From contig OZ022241.1 of the NCBI GenBank assembly GCA_963978895.1, positions 4,324,967 through 4,388,966 of the forward strand: DNA of 64,000 bases, read 5' to 3'. How positions within the stretch are numbered: the first letter of the stretch is position 1; every line of letters starts with the position of its first letter. Below are positions 56,601-64,000 of the stretch, piece after piece. The stretch comes from Erpobdella octoculata. Lineage: Eukaryota; Annelida; Clitellata; Hirudinida; Erpobdellidae. Position numbers and translations under genes: made by a program. Below the pieces are notes generated by a model that saw nothing but the letters and a program-made list of their open reading frames with translations, was not told the origin of the DNA and made no database searches.

Positions 56601-58045
56601 CCTGTTCACATCGACAAAAAAAACCAACCCGACAAGACCAAAGAAAAAAAAATCAGATCAAATCGGTTGGCGTGATATAGTCAAGCACAAACCCAACGCG
56701 ACAAGCACGTTGAAGTCTCGTGCATCTTAAATTTCGTTCGACCCAGTTTTGTTTTGTTCTTCAACCAATCACGAGAAAGTGTGTCAGGTAGAACGTTACG
56801 AGCGCCTGCTAGCTTGACTCCAGTGTTGAAAAGGGCTTCCAGGCCAGTTTGACAAATTTATAGTACATCTTATCGCCGATTCGCTGGCAATTTACAAACT
56901 CGCTAAACTCAGTTAAAATAATATTCCTATAATTCATATACAACGAAAAACGTTGCTGATAACCTGGTGAATAAAAAAACACATCCTAACTGCACACGTT
57001 AACCTTTTATTTTTTAGACGTTTAACAATTCCAGAATTGAGATATATATATAAGATAATCATAATAGCTTTATTTTTTTAAGTAAACAAGCAGACAAATG
57101 CAACAAAACGATGAAGCATCAATGACTGGACTGTTTCCTGGTTAATCACACGGTCAAACAACACAAGAATCACGATTGAAAATAATTGAGTCAAATATGA
57201 TGGATAATAGAAAAACTTTAAACCTCAAAGAGAACAAAATTAGAGACTATTTTGATATGCCACAATGCTCGAGAATATTTAAGTAAAGATTTAAATGATG
57301 TTATGTAGATGTTTATATCAAAAGAGTTGACATATATTAGTAAGAGAACATGTGCTATGGAAAACTGAGAAATTCTGCTTGCTATTGGTTTGAAGTTATT
57401 ATTGGCCATTAATGATAAGTCACTTCCATGGTGAGACATAAGGCAAATAAATGTGCTGTTGGCTCACCCTACAGTCAATGTTATCATTTATTAACAGCTA
57501 CAAGTCACCAAGTGACCAATGTGTGATAAGCATTATCATTGAATGATGTGATGAACAACGACATAACTGATAATAAAGATGAGCAACATTTAACATTAAT
57601 GAATAAAACCACCAAGATAAAGAAAACAACAAAGAGCACAGAAGAAAGCCTTAAACGAACAGACAGGATATGAGTCTAGATTCGAACCTTGCACACTCTG
57701 ATTGCTAGTACAGTACATGACTCATTCATTAAGTTCTTTACTAATTATTAGCCAATTACATGAATAAAAAAGCCCAGATCAAGCATATTTTGATTTGCAG
57801 TTGCAATAGTATGTTATATAGTATGCATATTTTTAAAGACAGACCGAATGAAAGAACTAAAGGAATGAGATGTGATTGACAATGTCAAAGAACAACATGG
57901 TTTACTCGTTACAGTTTCGCTTATCCATATATATATATATATATATAACTTTACACTCCACAACGGTTCACTCTCATCAAACAGACAACAGGTTCTTTCT
58001 TTCCGATCACCTTATAAGGTCATCTCCTTATAAGGTCGTGCAGCC
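56601..58045. other. Stretch without a recognised gene
   Basis: Between the LINE-split repeat and the stathmin stop. A possible tRNA-like B-box (GGTTCGAATCTAG on the minus strand near 57680) is the only feature of note. Confidence 0.4.
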
Positions 58046-61000
58046 TCAAGCATCCGGAGAAACGCCACCACTGCTGGAGGCTTGCTCCAATTTCTTCTTT
58101 CTGACTTCTTCAACATGTCGATCCTGTTGTTAAGCAGGAAAAATAAATAAAATCAATTGATCATTTCTATAGGCTGTGGGACACACACACACACACATAC
58201 ACAAAACTAGAGAATAGTACTAACAACAAATTTATCATAAAAAAAACCAAAATCATTTTCTAATAAAATAAGCAATTCAGTAAATAAAATCCAACTCATT
58301 CAAAATAACAAGCCAGTAATCTTTTTTTATATTTTTCCACTTAGTTTTCATCAAGTTAACAGGGATGAACGACCTTAAAAAGATAATCCTTAAAAAGATA
58401 ATGGAACCTCAACACATGTTATTTGATTGGTGGCAGTGGATGTTTAAAAATTATAATGCAGTCTTTTTTTCTTTAGAATAAAATGCTCAGTGTATACTAA
58501 TCCAATTATTTGTTCAAAGCTTTAATGAGCTAAATATGTAAAGATATTTTTAAGATTTTTTTATAAACATTTAAAACACTTATCTATTGTGATGTACAAC
58601 TTGTACAGATAAAACTTTCTTAACTACACAGTTTTTGACGGCAGACACGATAACGTTGTCATAAACATATCTCTGTAATCATTTTTTAGTGACAAATGAT
58701 GAACAAAACATGCATTTAAAAAATTAGTACAATTTTACACTTAACAAACTCATATTTTAGTCTCATTAATAGAGTGCTAATTAAATATAGTTAAACAGAC
58801 TGCTCGCATGTCAAAAAAGTACGAAAACCTACTGTAGGCAGAAAAGTTAATAGGGTTCTTGGCTTGCTGCCCATATGGAGCAAGTATGTTTTGCAAGTAT
58901 TGCCACTTTAATTTTGACTTGGTCTCATAACTTATGTGACAGTTTTTATAACAAAATATCTCGAAAATTTATTAAAACATTGTATCAAAAAAAATGAAAT
59001 TATTTAGTAGTTGTTAAAAAAAAGTGATTATAAAACATACAAAATATAAATATATAAAACATTCTTTCGGTCAAAGCTGAGCCAAAACGTACTACGTATG
59101 AAATATCCATGACAAAAAACATTAACATATGCAATAATCCCTCGATAATCCTTATTTCCACCCATCCCTACTACTCAAAATACTCACATGCTCTTTGAGC
59201 TTCTCGAGCCTGGCGATCTCCTGTGCTCTCTTGTTTTCTTCCGATGCGTTTATCTTATCGTGCAACTTCTTTTCAACTTCCTTCGAAAAGTTTTCCTCCA
59301 AGTCCTGAACTTTCTGGTTGACCTCGTGAACTTTCTCGGTCTCCTTGATCAGCGTCTGCAGCTTCTGAGCCTCCAGTTGCTGCAAACATCAATGAGAGAA
59401 AGAGATAATTTGAGAGAAAGTGCAAAAACAGTCAAGTGAGTGAGTAGTTGAAGTGATTGAAAACGTTCGATGGACATTTTTGCAAAAATTCAAACCTTAC
59501 CTTACACAACCAACTGCCTCTCATAAAAATGAATTAACCACACAATGCAGGTGTAAAATTAAATAATAAATTATTTGTGCTAAAAGAGATTTAATTGCAC
59601 ACAAGTTTGTCACTGACAATGTTTGGAACGTAATATAAAAAAAATTCTTAGAAATAATTTACAGGAACCATGCCAAGCCAAATGGAATGAAAAAAATCTC
59701 ATCATCTTGCATACCCGTCTCCTCTCTTCAGCCTCCTTCAACTTCCTGTCGATGTCCTCCTGAGAGATGGAGGGTTTCTCTCTGGTAGGACTGGTGGGCA
59801 GGACGTGGGGCAGTTCGCCGCTGGCCGGCTTGATGATGACGTCGTATGCGATGCCACCGCAGCTCTGTCTCTTTGCAGCCTCATCAATGTCTGAAGATAA
59901 ATTAAATCAAATAAACAACTGGGAAACAGGTAATAGAGTTTTATGTAAAGCGTGTGCGGATGGATGATCCAAGAGAATAGAAAGAAACAACTCAAAGAAG
60001 TTATCAAGATCTTGTCAAGTATAAATCTGTTCAGGTAGGTATTAGTTGTAACTGAAAAACATGCTGTCCACAAGGTGCCCCAGTTGTCGAAAAAGAATAT
60101 GTGAACATTAAAACAAGTGAACCGTTAAAAACTTCATTTTTCACAAATCATTTAAATTTTGTAATTCGGCAGCTTTTAATTTTTTACAAACTTTTATTTA
60201 GGTTACAATCTGTGTGTGTGTGTGTGTGCATGGCTTTCTCTGTACACAAATCTTGCAAGTAAAATTTAAACAGCTTTTTGACTAGCTAAGAAGCCAAAAC
60301 TTTCAGCATATCTTTATATTGGATGACAATACATGATTCAATTGAAAAAAAAAAACAAAAAAAAACGTAATTTGAACATCTTTCGTATACATACACACAT
60401 CGAGTGTATTTGAAATCAATATATATATAATATAGTGGGATAGTTACAAGGACAGTAGCAACCAATAACAGTGGATCCAAGAATGACTGAACATTTTCAT
60501 GGGATGGAGAGAAAGAACAGACTGGACTACTCATTTAAATTGAGAAAGTGAGTCACCAGCAGCAATATTGTATTGGGGCTGATGACTCAGAGATCATCAT
60601 CATCATCATGCCACATCCCAGCACAGTTCTTTCTGTTGCACCTTAAAACATGATGGTCATCATCAAGGCAATATTTTGTTTCACTGAAATTTATAAGATT
60701 TTGTGCTTTGACAATGAAAGAGATGGTGATGATGATTATAACGATGACATTTTTATAAATGATAATCACCACAAAATGATCACATTTGTAACAACAAGCA
60801 AATCATCATCATAATCATCACCATCATAATAATACATTCGTAAAAAAAAGACCAATACCATGCAATAAAGGTCAATATGTGTTCACCGAGAAAATGCTTT
60901 ACGAGGCAATTATATGCACACTGTTTCACCTTTTGAGTCTTAAGTAATAATAATAAGCGAGTAATTAATTAAATAAATAAATAGAAACTGTCAGTCTCCA

Positions 61001-61088
61001 TGACAACAGCCAAACACACATGTTTTGTAATAATCATTACTGCTCCAGCCATTACTATAAAATTATAATTATACTTACTATCAGCCAT
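58046..61088 (-). CDS. STMN: Stathmin, complete coding region
   Basis: Minus-strand exons: 61088-61079, 59890-59715, 59379-59188, 58123-58046; 456 nt, 151 residues, phases consistent, against 149 in vertebrate stathmin. The first domain reads GGIAYDVIIKPASGELPHVL then TSPTREKPSISQEDIDRKL and EAEERR, the regulatory N-terminal region that caps tubulin and carries phosphorylatable serines. A long helical region follows (SKEVEKKLHDKINASEENKR, AQEIARLEKLKEH) and ends DRHVEEVRKKK with a short serine-rich tail. Stathmins bind two tubulin dimers and promote microtubule disassembly. I chose the ATG at 61088-61086 because it gives the family-like MADNIDEA start; the exon stays open upstream to about 61144 after a pyrimidine-rich acceptor, so a longer isoform or 5' untranslated sequence is possible. 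Confidence 0.92.
60185..60345 (-). repeat. Dispersed ~170-bp repeat, inverted copy
   Basis: Reverse complement of the 14515-14700 copy, sharing ATTGTCATCCAATATAAAG-type sequence, TTACTTGCAAGATTTG and GATTGTAACCTAAATAAAAG, and containing a (GT)n tract at 60209-60226. It lies in stathmin intron 1. Confidence 0.75.
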
Positions 61089-64000
61089 GTCAGGAAGATT
61101 CTGTTTGTGGTTGACCGATGGGAATAGATCAATGGAAATATCCTGGGGAAAATACACACATACATGTATATTTGTATTGAATATTCTATATTGAATACAT
61201 TTCTATAATAATCACATCTCTTCCAGCAAAGTTAAGATAGTTAAAAGAACTATAGTTCAAGTTATGAATCCAAATCTGAAAAAAAACTTATATTATAGAA
61301 TGAGTTGAATACATGGGTTGAGGACGAAACCATTATGGTTATACACCCCTCCCCAATAACCAGCATATCGCTGTTGTACAATAGGTAGCAAAAGAGAAAG
61401 AGAGAAAGAAAGAGAAGGAGAAAGAGAGAGAGAGAAAGAGAGAGAGAAAGAGAGAGATGTTGTTCGCCAGTTTGTGTGCAGGGGGAAAAGAATGACTCAT
61501 TCTTCGCATCAAACTGGAGACTGAAGTTCGGAAGACCTGAATAAAATATCTCCTAATTTATGATATTCGTTGTTGTCGTTGCCGTTGCCGATAACAATGG
61601 ATAAGCACATGATGTACAGTAATTATATTATTATAGCTCAACAAAAAGAAGATAGGTGTCTGATAACTTGATAACCAATGTAACTTCTTCACACGTGACC
61701 GATAATTAATTAATGCACCTCACTTAATACAAACAAGCAAACAAACAAACAGATAAACACACTTACACAGCTAGATCAAATGATCACATGGTATCTTTTG
61801 TCCTAAGTTTTTTTTTCCAATCTTTCATTCATTTCATAGGCTTTTAATTTTAGAGGCCAGCTACCTTGAATGAGTTTGTGTTGTAAACATTTTCTCCTTC
61901 TCTTTTTCTGCCATTCATTCATTCATTCATTCATTCATTCACCTATTCATTCATTCAATAATCCATCAAACTTCTTAACTTAATCCTTCGTTTTTGTTAG
62001 TGAGATTTTGGTTCTCATGTAGTTTTCTTTATTTGCCTAATCTCCAACTTTCTGTTTATATACCAATATCACGCCGTAATTAATTATTTGCATCTGCCCA
62101 TGAATCCCCCAACGTAGAAGCTATGTTGTATTTCTATCGAAAATCTACTTAGAACGTTCAACTGGAGGATATTAACCTATATCTTTAAATATTTTTTCGT
62201 CAGAGTCTGATGAATAAAGAAAATAGACCCAGTTAGTTATAGAACTGTAAGAGGTTATTATCTTGACAAATCGGCTGCGCAGTTCAGTTCATGAATATAA
62301 TATATTATACAGTTTAGACTTTAGATATATATAATAACTATTATTTATGATGGTTTGACAGATGCCCCCACCCGTTTGATTTTTTTATTTAATTTTATAT
62401 TAAATAATCACCATAATATCAAAATAAACACCATTCTAAATGTGATTTTAAAAAGGTTTTCTATAAAAACTTTAAAAATAACAATGGAATAGAAAACATG
62501 GAATAAAAACAGATCAACCACAGAGTTTAAGTAAGCAGAATAATACCGTACATAAATCAAGTCTAAGGCAGAGCAATGACGAGTTGCATTAACGATCTAA
62601 TAATCTATTGTTAGCGACACAAATCATATCTTACCACTTCATCCAATTTACGATCTTATTATGTCGTCAATTTGAAAAAAAAAACTCCAAACAACAAAGA
62701 AAAAAACCATTTACTTACAATTCGAACTCAGCACAGTCAAGCAGTAATAATAAAAAAGAAACTCGAAATTTCAACAGCAAATTTGGCGCAAACGACAGTA
62801 AATTTGAATCTGAGAAGCAAGGCGCAGTTTATTATATTTGGGCCCGACAATCAGGCCAGCAGCGGCGTATGTTTCAAGCCTGTGCGCGTGCGTGTGGCGT
62901 GCACTCGTCTGCGAATCTAGGGATGGATGACTCTGCTCATGAAAACATTAAATGCAAAACAATACAATACAAAAAAAAACAGAAGAGTGTTAATTTGGTT
63001 CTATAAATGATGATCTTTTGTGTTTATCATATTACAAATGAATATAATTTTGTTAAAAATTTACTTAAATCTTCACGAGTAAAGAGCAGTATTATGTTAT
63101 GACCTGACATTAATCCTTAAATATCGCAACATCTCTCACATACATGAACATTTTTGCAGTTATTTAATACCGCCTTTTTTGTCTTTATATAAGTCCCATC
63201 ATAGCATTTCATTGCAAAAAACGAAACAAATTAAAAAAAAGTACTATAAGTAAGCGAAAGTGCAAATTATAAACACAATTGCAGCGAGGCTGCTTGTTCG
63301 CACGTTATAATTATAATAAGCATTTTTTCATTCGACGAAACAAAGCCTAAAGCTAGTAGAACAATCAAGTGCTCCCAAACTATGGCACAAAACAGGTAGC
63401 TATTCCTATTATTTCCTACACATACAGGCTTACAGGCCATAGACCTACACAGCATGATATGAGATGTATATTAAAAAAAAAGTGATCAGAGACGTTCAAT
63501 CGAAAAAAAAAATATGAGGCTGTTTAAAAGGACAATTGTTTATACAGGTTGTCACGAAAAAAAGCTTAGTTTGTTCCACAAATTCATCAAAATCATGGCT
63601 ATAGTCACTTACCATAGAACAAAGAAACACACAACAACTCTACAGTCTTTTTTTCATAACTAATTTGCAGAATATGAAAATTAATGTAGCGCTGTGTCTT
63701 CAGATCCTCATTAGGCGGAGAACGGGATAAGGGGACTGGGTGGGCGGGGGGGCGTTCGTCCAGGAAGGAGTACCTATGTCACGAAACAGGGTTCGTGAGG
63801 TGGAAGCAAAGGGTATAAAAACTTTGTATCGATTTTCTGGTTATAGATAAGTTTTTAAATTGTGATCAAACCTATACTAGTAAAGTAATGCAATTCAGCT
63901 CAACAAGTACGTGAGTATTTTCATTTGCTCAACCGTCGCCTCTCAGCAGTACTAAAAGCTCCTCCTCTTCACGCGGTTGTGAAATCTCCATTCGTATTAT
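61089..64000. other. Region upstream of stathmin, no gene recognised
   Basis: Likely stathmin promoter and 5' untranslated exons, none pinned down. Holds a (GA)n tract (61386-61456) and an (ATTC)n tract (61911-61955). Short ORFs at 62608-63006 and 63267-63455 have no family resemblance. Confidence 0.5.
61386..61456. repeat. (GA)n-rich microsatellite
   Basis: About 70 bases of GAGA and GAAA. Confidence 0.95.

Noticed and set aside
62608..63006. 132-codon plus-strand ORF upstream of stathmin
   Set aside because: A-rich chance frame without recognisable domains or splice support.

Overview
This is a eukaryotic, AT-rich, intron-rich chromosomal window. I see no operons, bacterial signals or rRNA. 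Four intron-containing animal genes can be rebuilt by hand with consistent splice phases, all on the minus strand. They are a doublecortin-like kinase (DCLK, 15 exons, 18545 to 6911), an organic anion transporter (SLCO/OATP family, 10 exons, 32148 to 23944), a nucleosome assembly protein 1-like gene (NAP1L, at least 16 exons, from 54160) and a stathmin (4 coding exons, 61088 to 58046). The gene content plus CR1/L2-like LINEs, tRNA-like SINE traces and repeats carrying AATCAATCAA and TATAGCGC motifs suggest a lophotrochozoan invertebrate (annelid or mollusc, possibly a leech). The species is inference.

Layout from left to right. 0-2.6 kb: degenerate GGCCCGG-type repeat and one exon of a proline-rich membrane protein. 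2.6-6.9 kb: no gene seen, a tRNA-like SINE head and a fold-back element. 6.9-18.5 kb: DCLK, with several introns that begin with tandem arrays, two of which copy the 5' splice site itself. 18.5-23.9 kb: repeats, an inverted duplication and a small hAT-like element. 23.9-32.1 kb: SLCO with very large CAT and GAGT microsatellites in its introns. 32-40 kb: mostly repeats and an unidentified two-exon gene piece. 40.2-41.8 kb: an intronless 558-residue leucine-rich ORF on the plus strand. 42-44.2 kb: a 157-bp satellite; an inverted repeat pair at 39.5 and 44.1 kb brackets this block. 45.9-48.3 kb: C-terminal exons of a GIGYF-like gene with an apparent frame break. 48.3-48.7 kb: a decayed copy of SLCO exon 1 fused in frame to the first GIGYF-like exon. 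49.3-54.2 kb: NAP1L with a duplicated microexon, a LINE fragment and a possible novel C-terminal tail. 54.2-56.6 kb: a broken LINE nested in an older repeat and itself hit by a 59-bp insert. 58-61 kb: stathmin. 61-64 kb: no gene recognised.

The genes have no evident joint pathway. DCLK and stathmin both act on microtubules, but they lie 40 kb apart and I read no functional linkage from that. The most interesting signals are the splice-donor arrays in DCLK, the wider tendency of tandem arrays to start just inside the 5' end of introns, the chimeric SLCO/GIGYF reading frame, the NAP1L tail, and the bracketed intronless ORF block. All gene models are hand-built from splice signals and remembered family features. 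No alignment or transcript was available.
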